Shown: positions 43,477 through 52,974, counted from the stretch's first letter. The stretch: DNA of 64,000 nt from Paraflavitalea devenefica (GCF_011759375.1 NZ_JAARML010000008.1:62001-126000), one strand, 5' to 3'. Numbers and translations: made by a program. The notes: generated from the sequence alone by a model not told the origin.

Positions 43477-46400
43477 ATGAGAAAACTTTACCCGTTACTC
43501 TGTGTATGCTTTTTATTATTTGCCTCTATTGCCCGTAGTCAGCCATTTACCCTGGTAAAAGATATTTTTCCCGGACAGCAAACAAACACCAGCAGCGCAC
43601 CCTTATTATTTAAAGCCTTCAATGGCACCATCTTTTTCAAGGCCACTACCGCAGCCGGCACTGAATTATGGAAAACGGATGGTACCGGTACGGGTACTGT
43701 TATGATAAAAGATATTAACGGAGGATCGGCCAACAGTTCACCCGACAAGTTTACCATAGCAGGTAGCACGCTTTACTTTATCGCAACGACCGCTCAGTCT
43801 GGTACAGAGTTGTGGAAAACAGATGGTACCGAAGCCGGCACAGTGATGGTAAAAGACATTAATCCCGGCCCTGCCGCTTCAAGCCCCAATCAACTCACCG
43901 AATTGAATGGCGCCTTGTATTTTGTAGCCCTGGACCCCGTTAATGGACCAGAATTATGGAAGACCGACGGCACAGAAGCCGGAACCATATTAATAAAGGA
44001 TATTCATGCCGGTTCCTATGGCAGTATTACTAATATAATCAACATGAACGGTACCCTATACCTGAGCGCCAGCAGTGCCGACTATGGCACAGAATTGTGG
44101 AAGAGTGATGGTACCGCTGCGGGTACAGTACAGATAAAAGACATTTACCCGGGGACTTCAGGCAGCTTTCCCACCAGTTTATATAATGCCAACGGCATCC
44201 TCTATTTTACAGCCACTACGCCCGACTATGGATATGAGCTCTGGAAAAGTAATGGTACCACAGCCGGTACGGTAATGGTAAAAGATTTTATTACCGGCCC
44301 TTCCTGGGCGTCCATTGCCAACTTTACCTATATCAGCGGTGTGCTGTACTTTTCTGCATCCGGTACCAGTGGCGACGAGGAACTCTGGAAATCTGATGGT
44401 ACTACGGCAGGCACGGTACTGGTGAAGGATATCAGGACCGGAACCACCAGCAGCACCCCTTCCAGCTTCACCAATGTAAATGGCACGTTGTTTTTCACTG
44501 CCTACACCAACACTGCCGGAGTTGAGCTCTGGAAAAGCAATGGCACTACAGCAGGGACCGTACAGGTAAAAGATATTAATGCAGGTACGGGTAATGGTAA
44601 TCCTCTTTACCTTACGGTGATGAATGGCCTGCTGTATTTCCGGGCCAACAATAATACCAACGGTAATGAGTTGTGGCAATCCGACGGTACCGATGCCGGC
44701 ACTGTCCTGATTAAGGATATCCATACCACCGGTCATGGAAACCCCACGTTTATTTTTCAGGATAATGGCACCCTTTGGTTCGCTGCCATGGAAAGTACTA
44801 CCGGCGCGGAATTATGGAAGAGTGATGGTACCAATGCAGGCACCGTGCTGGTAAAAGATATCAGCAGCACACCCAATAGCAGCAACGCATCTAATCTTAC
44901 CAACCTAAACGGTACTTTGTTCTTTACCGCGTATAATGATACAGAAGGTACTGAACTATGGAAAAGTGATGGTACCACGGCAGGCACAATGATTGTAAAA
45001 AATATTCTCCCCGGACCGGGTTCTGCAGGCGTCAGCAACCTCACTGTCATGAATGGTGTTTTATATTTTACAGCCAATGACGGCATTACAGGGACAGAGC
45101 TTTGGAAAACAGATGGCACCAGTACAGGGACTGTGCTGGTAAAGGATATAACCCCAGGCGGCAGTACCACTTTCTTAAGTTTCCTGGCTATTGATAATAC
45201 CTTATATTTTTCAGCCTATACAAGTACCTATGGTTATGAATTGTGGAAGACCGATGGCACAGAGGGTGGCACCATACTGGTAAAAGATATCGTTGCAGGA
45301 ACAGGCAACAGTACGCCTAATTCCTTTGTGAATGTAAACGGTACTTTGTTTTTCAGGGCCGAAAGTCCGGCCTATGGCAGTGAACTATGGAAAAGTGACG
45401 GCACGGCGGCAGGGACCATCATCGTAAAGGATATTTACCCTGGTGTGGGCGGTTCCAACTTAATGAATCTCACTGCAGTAAACGGTACCCTCTTTTTTTC
45501 GGCCTATACAGATGCAGCAGGGACTGAGCTATGGAAAAGCGATGGTTCGGCGGCTGGTACGGTGATGGCAAAGGACATTGAATCCGGTGCATGGGGCAGT
45601 AATCCCGCTACACTGATCAATGTGAACGGCACTTTATTTTTCTCCGCGCATACAGGCGCTTATGGGGCTGAACTATGGAAAAGTGATGGTACGGATGCCG
45701 GCACGGTACTGGTAAAAGATATTAATCCGGGCACTTTTGCTTCCACGATGCTTCAACCGTTGGTAGCAGGTAGTACATTATATTTTAATGCCCAGACGGC
45801 AACGAACGGGTATGAATTATGGAAAACAGATGGTACGGAAGCCGGCACGGTGATGGTCAAAGAAATAATGCCGGGAGCTGGTAATGGCATAAGCACAACT
45901 GTTGCCATGGCCCTGGTAGATAACCAGGTATTGTTCCAGGCCAACGATGGTATACAGGGTGAAGAAGTATGGCGCAGCGATGGCACGCCGGCAGGAACAG
46001 TTATGGTACAGGATATCGCTGTCAATGCAGGCAGTAACCCCCAACAGATCCTGCAGATAGGCAATAAGATCTTTATGGTAGCCACCAATGACGTATCGGG
46101 ACTTGAACTATGGGTAGCCAATGCAGCATCGGCCCTCCCCCTCACCCTGCTGGAATTCAGCGGCCGACTTGACCAGGAAGATGCTGTATTAAACTGGACA
46201 ACCACCAATGAGGTAAACACTAAAAAGTTTATTATTGAAAGAAGCATCGACGGCAGGCGCTATAGTGCAGCAGGTACAGTAACTGCCTCCAATACAGCAG
46301 GTGATCACCATTACCGTTTTACCGACCATAATATCATTACCCTGGGCGCACCGGTTGTATATTACCGCCTCCGGCAACAGGATATTGATGACCGTTCTAC

Positions 46401-46683
46401 GTTATCAAAGATCATTGCCCTGCCGGTAATGAGCAATGCGGCTGTATTACTGTATCCCAATCCCGTCATGAAACAGGCCAATATCCTCATCAGTTTAAGC
46501 AAGGCAGCACAAGTGAGCTGGAAAATCGCCGACAATGCAGGCCGGATCATGAAACAGCAAAATGACCGTTTACCTGCCGGCAGTACCAACCTGTTAATAG
46601 ATGTACAGTCATGGCCGGCCGGCGTGTATTATTTCATGATTGAGGGAAGCACTATCCGGCAACAGGTACGTTTTGTGAAATAA
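43477..46683 (+). CDS. ELWxxDGT repeat protein with T9SS sorting domain
   Basis: A 1068-residue exported protein (signal peptide to about residue 21, FASIARSQ). I count 17 repeats of about 47-50 residues with the core ELWKTDGTEAGTVMVKDI or a close variant, plus an 18th broken one (GLELWVANAA). Repeats 16 and 17 drift (VKEIMPG, GEEVWRSDGT). This is the ELWxxDGT propeller-like repeat family. It ends in a T9SS type A tail (LLYPNPVMKQANILISLS ... QQVRFVK). Likely a secreted surface protein of unknown ligand. It lies next to the TPR kinase and LuxR regulator. Confidence 0.9.
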   Translation: MRKLYPLLCVCFLLFASIARSQPFTLVKDIFPGQQTNTSSAPLLFKAFNGTIFFKATTAAGTELWKTDGTGTGTVMIKDINGGSANSSPDKFTIAGSTLYFIATTAQSGTELWKTDGTEAGTVMVKDINPGPAASSPNQLTELNGALYFVALDPVNGPELWKTDGTEAGTILIKDIHAGSYGSITNIINMNGTLYLSASSADYGTELWKSDGTAAGTVQIKDIYPGTSGSFPTSLYNANGILYFTATTPDYGYELWKSNGTTAGTVMVKDFITGPSWASIANFTYISGVLYFSASGTSGDEELWKSDGTTAGTVLVKDIRTGTTSSTPSSFTNVNGTLFFTAYTNTAGVELWKSNGTTAGTVQVKDINAGTGNGNPLYLTVMNGLLYFRANNNTNGNELWQSDGTDAGTVLIKDIHTTGHGNPTFIFQDNGTLWFAAMESTTGAELWKSDGTNAGTVLVKDISSTPNSSNASNLTNLNGTLFFTAYNDTEGTELWKSDGTTAGTMIVKNILPGPGSAGVSNLTVMNGVLYFTANDGITGTELWKTDGTSTGTVLVKDITPGGSTTFLSFLAIDNTLYFSAYTSTYGYELWKTDGTEGGTILVKDIVAGTGNSTPNSFVNVNGTLFFRAESPAYGSELWKSDGTAAGTIIVKDIYPGVGGSNLMNLTAVNGTLFFSAYTDAAGTELWKSDGSAAGTVMAKDIESGAWGSNPATLINVNGTLFFSAHTGAYGAELWKSDGTDAGTVLVKDINPGTFASTMLQPLVAGSTLYFNAQTATNGYELWKTDGTEAGTVMVKEIMPGAGNGISTTVAMALVDNQVLFQANDGIQGEEVWRSDGTPAGTVMVQDIAVNAGSNPQQILQIGNKIFMVATNDVSGLELWVANAASALPLTLLEFSGRLDQEDAVLNWTTTNEVNTKKFIIERSIDGRRYSAAGTVTASNTAGDHHYRFTDHNIITLGAPVVYYRLRQQDIDDRSTLSKIIALPVMSNAAVLLYPNPVMKQANILISLSKAAQVSWKIADNAGRIMKQQNDRLPAGSTNLLIDVQSWPAGVYYFMIEGSTIRQQVRFVK

Positions 46684-46706
46684 CAAAAAAAGCTTTCAGG
46701 CAATAA

Positions 46707-46737
46707 AGGCTGTCACCGGTAATCCGGTGAACAGCCT
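46707..46737. terminator. Imperfect hairpin after the ELWxxDGT gene
   Basis: AGGCTGTCACCGG and CCGGTGAACAGCCT pair over 13 bp with one bulged A and a 4-base loop. No T run follows on either strand, so a canonical terminator is uncertain, but its place 24 bp after the stop codon fits. Confidence 0.5.
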
Positions 46738-46823
46738 GCGGCCGGAATAGTTCCGGATTTCAGGCATACTATATGATATTATAATTGCGTAACGGTTATT
46801 TCGTAAATCCGTTACCCATTTGT

Positions 46824-46831
46824 TATTTTTG
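46824..46831 (+). promoter_or_regulatory. Predicted -7 box of the SDR gene
   Basis: TATTTTTG fits TAnnTTTG and lies 18 bp before the ATG at 46850. No well-spaced TTG was found for -33. Confidence 0.4.
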
Positions 46832-46849
46832 CAATTATAATACATAGAT

Positions 46850-47656
46850 ATGTCGTTTTTTAAAGATAAGGTTGTTGTCGTTACAGGCGGAACAGAAGGG
46901 ATAGGCAAGGCTCTTGTAAATGCATTTATTGATGCCGGGGCCAAGGTGGCTACCTGTGCCCGGAATTATGATAAACTGTACACCCTCCAATTGCAACATA
47001 CCAGCGTAATGCTGCATACGATGACCTGCGACCTGAGCAAGGAGCAGGACTGCCGTCGCTTTATTGATTCCACCATCAAAACTTTCGGCGGTATTGATAT
47101 CCTGGTTAATAATGCCGGGGTGAGCATGCGGGCTTTATTCCGCGATGCCGATGTGGAAGTGATCCGGAAGGTAATGGACATTAACTTTTATGGCGCTGTA
47201 TACTGTACCAAGTACGCACTGAACTCGATCATAGAACGCCGGGGAACAATTGTAGGCATCTCCTCTATTGCCGGTTACCGGGGATTGCCCGGACGCAGCG
47301 GCTATTCCGCTTCGAAGTTTGCCTTACAGGGCTGGATGGAAGCCCTGCGCACAGAACTGCTGAATACAGGTGTCAATGTAATGTGGGTATGCCCCGGCTT
47401 CACTACCTCCAATATCCGCAATGCAGCCCTGAACAAGGATGGTAATCCCCAGGGAGAGTCGCCCATGGATGAAGGGGCTATGATGACGGCCGAGGAAGTG
47501 GCCCGTCATATTGTAAAAGCGATTGAACAGCGTAAACGTACCATGGTACTTACCTTTACCGGCAAGAGAACGGTGTTTATGAACCGTTTTTTTCCTGCCT
47601 GGACTGATAAGCTGGTGCATAAGTTTTTCTTCAAGAATGGAGAATTGGTGAAATAG
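46850..47656 (+). CDS. SDR family oxidoreductase
   Basis: A 268-residue short-chain dehydrogenase with the Rossmann motif TGGTEGIG (12-19), NNAG at 87-90, catalytic Ser138 or Ser139 in GISSI, and YSASK with Tyr152 and Lys156. The C-terminal 50 residues (VFMNRFFPAWTDKLVHKFF) resemble the basic, membrane-leaning tail of DHRS7B-like and fatty-acid-related members. It reduces or oxidises an unknown carbonyl or hydroxyl group using NAD(P)H. Stand-alone, with a -7 box upstream and a heptamer array immediately after. Confidence 0.9.
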   Translation: MSFFKDKVVVVTGGTEGIGKALVNAFIDAGAKVATCARNYDKLYTLQLQHTSVMLHTMTCDLSKEQDCRRFIDSTIKTFGGIDILVNNAGVSMRALFRDADVEVIRKVMDINFYGAVYCTKYALNSIIERRGTIVGISSIAGYRGLPGRSGYSASKFALQGWMEALRTELLNTGVNVMWVCPGFTTSNIRNAALNKDGNPQGESPMDEGAMMTAEEVARHIVKAIEQRKRTMVLTFTGKRTVFMNRFFPAWTDKLVHKFFFKNGELVK

Positions 47657-47687
47657 TTTCGGGTTTGGGGTTTGGAGTTTCGGGTTG
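47657..47687. repeat. Heptamer array, family B copy 1
   Basis: TTTCGGG, TTTGGGG, TTTGGAG, TTTCGGG in exact 7-bp register. It starts at the SDR stop codon. With the inverted copy at 48216-48250 it brackets the four-helix-bundle gene. Confidence 0.75.
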
Positions 47688-47797
47688 CTGCCGCCCTTGA
47701 TAAAGGCTGACTAAAAGTAACTTCTGATCTAAAGGCTCAAGTTTCATTTCATATATACAGGCGCTGAGTAGTGGCAATTCATTTTAAATCCAGTATT

Positions 47798-48202
47798 ATG
47801 GCCACTATTACACGTTTTGAAGACCTGGAAGTATGGCAGTTAGCCCGGGAATTAGCGAATGAAATTTTTCAGGCATATAATAGTTCGGAGCTATTTTTGA
47901 AAGATTATAAGCTGAAAGAACAGATTAATGGAGCTATTGGCTCAGTGATGGACAATATTGCTGAAGGCTTCGAAAGAGGAGGTAGAAATGAGTTTATCAA
48001 TTTTTTGTCTATAGCCAAAGGTTCTTGTGGAGAAGTGCAGTCCCAGTTATACCGGGCTTTGGACAGGAAATATATTACTCAGGAACATTTCGATGCCTTG
48101 TATAATAAGGCAAAGGAAATAGGCCAAAAAGCAGGTGCATTTATTAATTATTTAAAGGAAAGCACATACAAAGGCAATAAGTTTAAAAACAGGCAGGCCT
48201 GA
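47798..48202 (+). CDS. Four-helix-bundle protein (S23/IVP-like)
   Basis: From ATG 47798, a 134-residue all-helical protein starting MATITRFEDLEVWQLARELA and containing GSVMDNIAEGFERGGRNEFI near 46-66, the signature of the 23S rRNA intervening-sequence / four-helix-bundle family. Relatives include the Avd protein of diversity-generating retroelements, but no reverse transcriptase is near. The GTG frame beginning at 47771 adds nine residues without support. Inverted heptamer arrays lie on both sides of the gene. Role unknown; RNA or nucleic-acid binding has been suggested for the family. Confidence 0.85.
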   Translation: MATITRFEDLEVWQLARELANEIFQAYNSSELFLKDYKLKEQINGAIGSVMDNIAEGFERGGRNEFINFLSIAKGSCGEVQSQLYRALDRKYITQEHFDALYNKAKEIGQKAGAFINYLKESTYKGNKFKNRQA

Positions 48203-48215
48203 TTGATCATCAGCC

Positions 48216-48250
48216 AACCCGAAACACAAAACTCGAAACACGAAACAAAA
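48216..48250. repeat. Heptamer array, family B copy 2 (inverted)
   Basis: AACCCG then AAACACA, AAACTCG, AAACACG, AAACAAA in 7-bp register, the reverse complement type of copy 1. It ends just before the ATG of the SAM hydrolase at 48254. Confidence 0.75.
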
Positions 48251-48253
48251 GGA

Positions 48254-49069
48254 ATGGCCTTAATTACCCTAACATCAGATATTGGTAGTCAGGATTACCT
48301 GGTAGGGGCATTGAAAGGCCAGTTGTTGCAGATCAATCCTGCTTTTACGCTGGTGGATATTTCCCATACCCTCTCCCCATTCAATTATCCCCAGGCTGCC
48401 TATGTATGCCGCAATGCCATTAATAATTTCCCGCCTTATACGTTCCACCTGCTGCTGGTAAACCTCTTTGAAAAGAAGCCGGAACAGTTGTTACTGGCCT
48501 ATCACCAGGAACAATATATCCTTTGCGCCGACAATGGCCTGCTCACGATGATCCTGGAAGGCAAGCCGGAAATGGTGATCGGGCTGCCACTGGAGAAAAC
48601 AGCCAATAAGAATACCCTGTACTGCGCCCGGGTGATGGGACAGGCTGTACAGGAATTACAGTCGGGCGCCAGTCTCCTCAACATTGGCATACCGGATGTG
48701 TCCTTTACCGAGACCAACCACCTTCGGCCACTGCTGAGTGAAAGCTGGATAGAAGGGCAGATCATTTTTATTGACAATTTTGAGAATATCGTTGTGAATA
48801 TTACCCATGCCCAGTTTGAAGAACAGCGGAAAGGCAGGAGCTTTAAGATCGTATTTAAACGCAATGAGGTGATTTCCACGATCAGCGAAACGTATGCCGA
48901 CGTGCCGGAGGGTGAAAAACTGGCCCTGTTCAATGCGGCAGGCTACCTGGAAATAGCCATCAATAAAGGCAATGCCGCCGGGCTGTTTGGCCTGCAGGGG
49001 TTTACGGAGAAGTCGCAGAATATGCAGAACAGGCTGTTTTATCAAACAGTGCGGATCCATTTTGAGTAG
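48254..49069 (+). CDS. SAM hydroxide adenosyltransferase (DUF62 / SAM hydrolase family)
   Basis: From ATG 48254, 271 residues. ITLTSDIGSQDYLVGALKGQ (with the conserved Asp) opens the N-terminal domain, followed by LVDISHTLSPFNYPQAAYVC, CADNGLLTMIL and the C-terminal domain with GQIIFIDNFENIVVNI. This is the SAM hydroxide adenosyltransferase family, related to the fluorinase and chlorinase; most members split SAM to adenosine and methionine. The frame can be extended to 48203 but that part is made of the family B heptamer array, so ATG 48254 is preferred. Confidence 0.9.
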   Translation: MALITLTSDIGSQDYLVGALKGQLLQINPAFTLVDISHTLSPFNYPQAAYVCRNAINNFPPYTFHLLLVNLFEKKPEQLLLAYHQEQYILCADNGLLTMILEGKPEMVIGLPLEKTANKNTLYCARVMGQAVQELQSGASLLNIGIPDVSFTETNHLRPLLSESWIEGQIIFIDNFENIVVNITHAQFEEQRKGRSFKIVFKRNEVISTISETYADVPEGEKLALFNAAGYLEIAINKGNAAGLFGLQGFTEKSQNMQNRLFYQTVRIHFE

Positions 49070-49070
49070 T

Positions 49071-49100
49071 TCCGGGTTTGGAGTTTCGAGTTTCGGGTTG
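49071..49100. repeat. Heptamer array, family B copy 3
   Basis: TTCCGGG, TTTGGAG, TTTCGAG, TTTCGGG in 7-bp register. It starts next to the SAM hydrolase stop codon and is the inverted partner of the copy at 49203-49235. Confidence 0.75.
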
Positions 49101-49202
49101 CTCCGCTATTTGATTTCCCTGAATATTCTTTAGCTGGCTAATCTTTAAAAAACTACCCGAATGGCTGGGTGTATGCAATTAGTACCGCAGTTACACCTAA
49201 AG

Positions 49203-49235
49203 AACCCGAAACTCCAAACCCGGAACCCGGAACTT
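49203..49235. repeat. Heptamer array, family B copy 4 (inverted)
   Basis: ACCCGAA, ACTCCAA, ACCCGGA, ACCCGGA in 7-bp register. It pairs with copy 3 across about 100 bp. Confidence 0.75.
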
Positions 49236-49378
49236 AAGTCCGCATCTACGTAAGTCTTCGTTTTTCTTTTTATCTTTCCCCACCATTTGATGTGAACGAA
49301 CGTAATTGTCCGGGCAATAGCCGTCGTAACTGATAATAACATAATGTTATATATGGTGCCTGAACCGGGAATATAAAG

Positions 49379-49411
49379 AACCCGAAACCCATTACACGAA
49401 ACCCGAAACTC
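49379..49411. repeat. Heptamer array, family B copy 5
   Basis: ACCCGAA, ACCCATT, ACACGAA, ACCCGAA in 7-bp register, same orientation as copy 4. It abuts the predicted -7 box of the next gene. Confidence 0.7.
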
Positions 49412-49413
49412 TA

Positions 49414-49421
49414 TATATTTG
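49414..49421 (+). promoter_or_regulatory. Predicted -7 box of the DUF2723 gene
   Basis: TATATTTG matches TAnnTTTG, 26 bp before the ATG at 49447. The upstream side is the family B array, which offers no TTG for the -33 element. Confidence 0.5.
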
Positions 49422-49446
49422 CCAAGTTTAATAAAATCAATACAAT

Positions 49447-52400
49447 ATGAATTTTAGCCGTGTCAATAACATTGTAGGTTGGCTGGTTTGTTTGATTGCT
49501 TGTACAGTGTACGTTCTCACTATGGAACCCACCGGTAGTTTCTGGGATTGCGGTGAGTTTGTATCCAGTGCCTACAAGTTACAGATACCCCACCCCCCCG
49601 GAGCCCCTTTGTACGTTCTGCTTGGCCGTTTCTTTATTGTACTTTTTGGCGATGATCCTGCCAGTGCCGCCAGGGGCGTGAATTTCATGAATGCTATTGC
49701 CAGCGGCTTTACGATATTATTCCTGTTCTGGAGCATTACCCACTTTGCCCGCAAACTGGTGCAAAAAGCCGGTCAGGCCCTGAGCGGCGAACAGACCTTC
49801 TCTGTGATGGCAGCCGGTGTGGTAGGCGCGCTGGCCTATACTTTCTCCGACTCTTTCTGGTACAGCGCTGTGGAAGGTGAGGTGTATGCCCTCTCCTCTT
49901 TATTCACGGCCATCGTATTCTGGGCCATCCTGAAATGGGAACATGAGGTGGACCGCGAAAGCCAGACAGACGGTCATAAGTTTTCCCGCGCCGACCGCTG
50001 GATCATATTTATCTTCTTTATGATGGGCTTGTCTATCGGCGTTCACTTATTGAACCTGTTGACGATTCCTGCCATTGTGATGGTATACTATTTCAAACGG
50101 TATAAGGTGACTCCCTGGGGCACTTTCTTCGCCTTTATGCTCGGCTGCGTGATTACCGGCCTGGTACAGGTGGTGATCATCCAGTGGTCTATCAAAGGCG
50201 CCGGCGCCTTCGATATCCTGTTTGTAAATGATTTTGGCCTGCCTTTCTTCAGTGGTTTTGGCACTTATTTCGTGTTACTGGCTGTCTTACTGATCATCGG
50301 CCTCCGTTTTGGCGAGGCGCAGATCAAGAAGTTCACCCTGTTTCCCGTATGGTTAGCTGCCATTATCCTGTTGTTCTGTTTCCCCTTTGTTAAGTCAGCC
50401 GCTTCCTTTGTGCTCCTGCTGCTTGGTTTGGGCGGTCTTATAGGACTTTGTTATGCTTATAGATCAGGTATCTCCTCTTTCCTGCGGATCGGTATCTGGT
50501 CGGCTATATTTGTGATCCTTGGTTATTCTACTTATTTCACTACGCTGGTCCGTTCTTCTGCCAACCCATCGGTGGATATGTATAATGTGGACAACCCGGT
50601 GAGCCTGGTAGGTTACCTGAGCCGTGAGCAGTATGGCGACTGGCCCATTTTGTATGGTCCTTATTTTAATGACAAGCCTTCGCAGGAGAATTTCAAGATC
50701 ACCGGCGACCGCTATGTAAAAGGAAAGGATAAGTATGAAGTAGCCGGTAAGAATGGCGGTATTGACTACGGCAGTATGTCTTCTGCACACTTCTTCCCCC
50801 GGATGTGGGATCCCAATAATGAAAGGAACCAGGAGAATGCGTATCGCGTGTTCGGTCACCTGGACCAGGATGAAGATCCTGACAGGGCTTCAGAAATAGC
50901 TTACTTTACCAATTACCAGTTTAACTGGATGTACTGGCGTTATTTTATGTGGAATTTTGCCGGTAAACAGAATGACCTGCAAGGCTTTGGCAATCCCCGC
51001 GACGGTAACTGGAACAGCGGTATCAATTTCGTAGATAAAGCCATGGGCCACAGCACACCGGACCAATTACCGGAAACTGCCGGCTCCAAGAATAAAGCCA
51101 ATAATAAACTGTTTTTCCTGCCTTTCTTCCTGGGTTTGATCGGTCTGGTGTACCAATACCGCAACCGCCGCGACTGGCTGGTAACGATGTTGCTGTTCTT
51201 TTTTACGGGTTTTGCCGTTGTTATTTACCTTAACCAGGCTGGTTACCAGCCCCGCGAACGGGACTACGCTTATGTGGGATCGTTCTATGCCTTTGCCATC
51301 TGGATCGGTCTGGGGGTATTATGGGTAAGGGATATCCTGGGCAAATACCTCAAAGGCAGTATGGCCAGTTATGCCGCCTTTGGCATTACGTTGCTGGCAG
51401 TGCCTGTACTGATGGCATCACAGGAATGGGATGACCATGACCGCGGCAAGAAGGTACTGGCCCGCGACCTGGGTAAAGACTACCTGGAAAGCTGTGAAAA
51501 GAATGCCATACTGATCTCTTTTGGCGATAATGATACTTACCCCCTCTGGTATACACAGGAAGTGGAAGGCGTACGCAAGGACCTGCGCGTAGTGAATTAT
51601 AGCCTGTTGGGCACCGACTGGTATATTAACCAACTGCGGTATAAATTGAATGATAGTCCGCCTGCCGATGTGATCCTGACGCCTGAACAGATCCAGGGTG
51701 GCAAACGTGACCGGATCTATTATTATCCGCTCCCCGGCTATAATCAGACCGACTATTATGACTTGTATAAAATATTCAAAGATGTAATAGCCAGTGAAGA
51801 TCCGGCGAAGATGGCGCCCATGGAAGGCGATGAGGAAGACAGGCCCAATGTGTACCCGGTGAAGAAGTTCAAGATCCCGGTAGATGTGGAAGCAGCGAAG
51901 AAGAACCTGCAACTGAATCCCAATGACAGTATAGTGAGTGAGCTGAAGATAGACCTGAACAAAAATTCCATTGACAAGAACGATCTGGCCGTGCTGGCGC
52001 TGATCGCTGCCAATAACTGGAAGCGTCCTATTTACTTTACGTCTACACAGGAGTTGGCTGATCTTGGACTGGAGAAGTACACCCGCATGGAAGGCTTGTC
52101 GTACAGGCTGGTGCCCATCGAGAACCAAAACAATGTGGCCACTGAGGTAATGTATAAAAATGTGATGGAGAAGTTCACCTATGGTAATGCCAACCTGGGT
52201 GGTGTTTATTTCGATGAAGAGAACCGCCGTCATATTAACAGCATCCGTCAGGCACATGCGCTGCTGGGATTGAACCTGGCGCAGCTCAATAAAAAGGATT
52301 CTGCTAAAAAAGTGCTTCAGCGTTATGATAATAATGTACTGGAAAGCAATGTGCCTTATGGCATGACCTCCAACCGTGGCAATTTCCATAACCGGGTATC

Positions 52401-52761
52401 TATGTCGTTCCTGCTGGCAGCTTATGAAGCCGGCGATCAGACACTGGCCGCCAAGGTGAATGGTTCCATGAAGAGAGACCTGGAACAGCAAATGCGGTAT
52501 TACCGTACGCTGGGCGATGATATGCAGAACGAACAACTGGCGATGCAGGCAGCGGCCTACCTCAATAACCGGGGACATGGCCTTGCACCCAGGCAGGAAC
52601 AGTTTGCCCAGGACATCCTTTCTTCTTACCAGATGATCATGCAACTGACCGATTGGGAAAAGCAGTATAAGGGTGGTGATAAACCGGCTACTGGTACGGA
52701 AAATCCGCCCCAGATTATTGGCACCGATTCACAGGCGCCTAAACCAAAGGATACACCATAG
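49447..52761 (+). CDS. DUF2723 family membrane glycosyltransferase
   Basis: A 1104-residue protein. The N-terminal 650 residues hold about a dozen hydrophobic helices and the DUF2723 start NIVGWLVCLIACTVYVLTME, then PTGSFWDCGEFVSSAYKLQI and PHPPGAPLYVLLGRFF. The conserved Asp/Glu motif WDCGE fits GT-C type glycosyltransferases (GT117 group, protein O-mannosyltransferase-like). The remaining 450 residues form a soluble domain with some helical repeat character. It probably transfers a sugar from a lipid carrier to exported proteins. The high-confidence part is the family; sugar and target are unknown. Confidence 0.9.
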   Translation: MNFSRVNNIVGWLVCLIACTVYVLTMEPTGSFWDCGEFVSSAYKLQIPHPPGAPLYVLLGRFFIVLFGDDPASAARGVNFMNAIASGFTILFLFWSITHFARKLVQKAGQALSGEQTFSVMAAGVVGALAYTFSDSFWYSAVEGEVYALSSLFTAIVFWAILKWEHEVDRESQTDGHKFSRADRWIIFIFFMMGLSIGVHLLNLLTIPAIVMVYYFKRYKVTPWGTFFAFMLGCVITGLVQVVIIQWSIKGAGAFDILFVNDFGLPFFSGFGTYFVLLAVLLIIGLRFGEAQIKKFTLFPVWLAAIILLFCFPFVKSAASFVLLLLGLGGLIGLCYAYRSGISSFLRIGIWSAIFVILGYSTYFTTLVRSSANPSVDMYNVDNPVSLVGYLSREQYGDWPILYGPYFNDKPSQENFKITGDRYVKGKDKYEVAGKNGGIDYGSMSSAHFFPRMWDPNNERNQENAYRVFGHLDQDEDPDRASEIAYFTNYQFNWMYWRYFMWNFAGKQNDLQGFGNPRDGNWNSGINFVDKAMGHSTPDQLPETAGSKNKANNKLFFLPFFLGLIGLVYQYRNRRDWLVTMLLFFFTGFAVVIYLNQAGYQPRERDYAYVGSFYAFAIWIGLGVLWVRDILGKYLKGSMASYAAFGITLLAVPVLMASQEWDDHDRGKKVLARDLGKDYLESCEKNAILISFGDNDTYPLWYTQEVEGVRKDLRVVNYSLLGTDWYINQLRYKLNDSPPADVILTPEQIQGGKRDRIYYYPLPGYNQTDYYDLYKIFKDVIASEDPAKMAPMEGDEEDRPNVYPVKKFKIPVDVEAAKKNLQLNPNDSIVSELKIDLNKNSIDKNDLAVLALIAANNWKRPIYFTSTQELADLGLEKYTRMEGLSYRLVPIENQNNVATEVMYKNVMEKFTYGNANLGGVYFDEENRRHINSIRQAHALLGLNLAQLNKKDSAKKVLQRYDNNVLESNVPYGMTSNRGNFHNRVSMSFLLAAYEAGDQTLAAKVNGSMKRDLEQQMRYYRTLGDDMQNEQLAMQAAAYLNNRGHGLAPRQEQFAQDILSSYQMIMQLTDWEKQYKGGDKPATGTENPPQIIGTDSQAPKPKDTP

Positions 52762-52772
52762 CATTAATAATA

Positions 52773-52839
52773 GCTAGTGACAAGTAGCAAGTGGCGAGTG
52801 GGGCATCCTACTCGCCACTTGCCTTTTTACCACTCACCT
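52773..52839. repeat. Heptamer inverted array, family A copy 4
   Basis: Left arm 52773-52803 (CTAGTGA, CAAGTAG, CAAGTGG, CGAGTGG) and right arm 52808-52839 (CTACTCG, CCACTTG, CCTTTTT, ACCACTC), separated by a few bases. Located between the DUF2723 and sigma factor genes. Confidence 0.85.
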
Positions 52840-52974
52840 TTCCGTGCAATCGTTTGCTTACAGAAAACCCAGCGTCCGTGCGCCGGGAACGGCAAAATAT
52901 TGATACATTGTTGCCGCTACTGTTAATAATCGCTTAACGCAGGTATGTTACCTTGCGCCAGCAAATGCACGGGT

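Larger units (their letters stand above)
49070..49446. other. Intergenic region with three heptamer family B arrays
   Basis: Contains arrays at 49071-49100, 49203-49235 and 49379-49411 and a predicted promoter box at 49414-49421. The two short segments between arrays (49101-49202 and 49236-49378) show no gene. Confidence 0.7.

Noticed and set aside
47798..48202. Four-helix-bundle gene as the Avd protein of a diversity-generating retroelement
   Set aside because: No reverse transcriptase, template repeat or variable repeat is seen nearby; the protein fits the general S23/IVP family as well.
51418..52644. 408-codon minus-strand open frame inside the DUF2723 gene
   Set aside because: Antisense shadow of a well-supported gene; its composition is that of reverse-complemented coding sequence.
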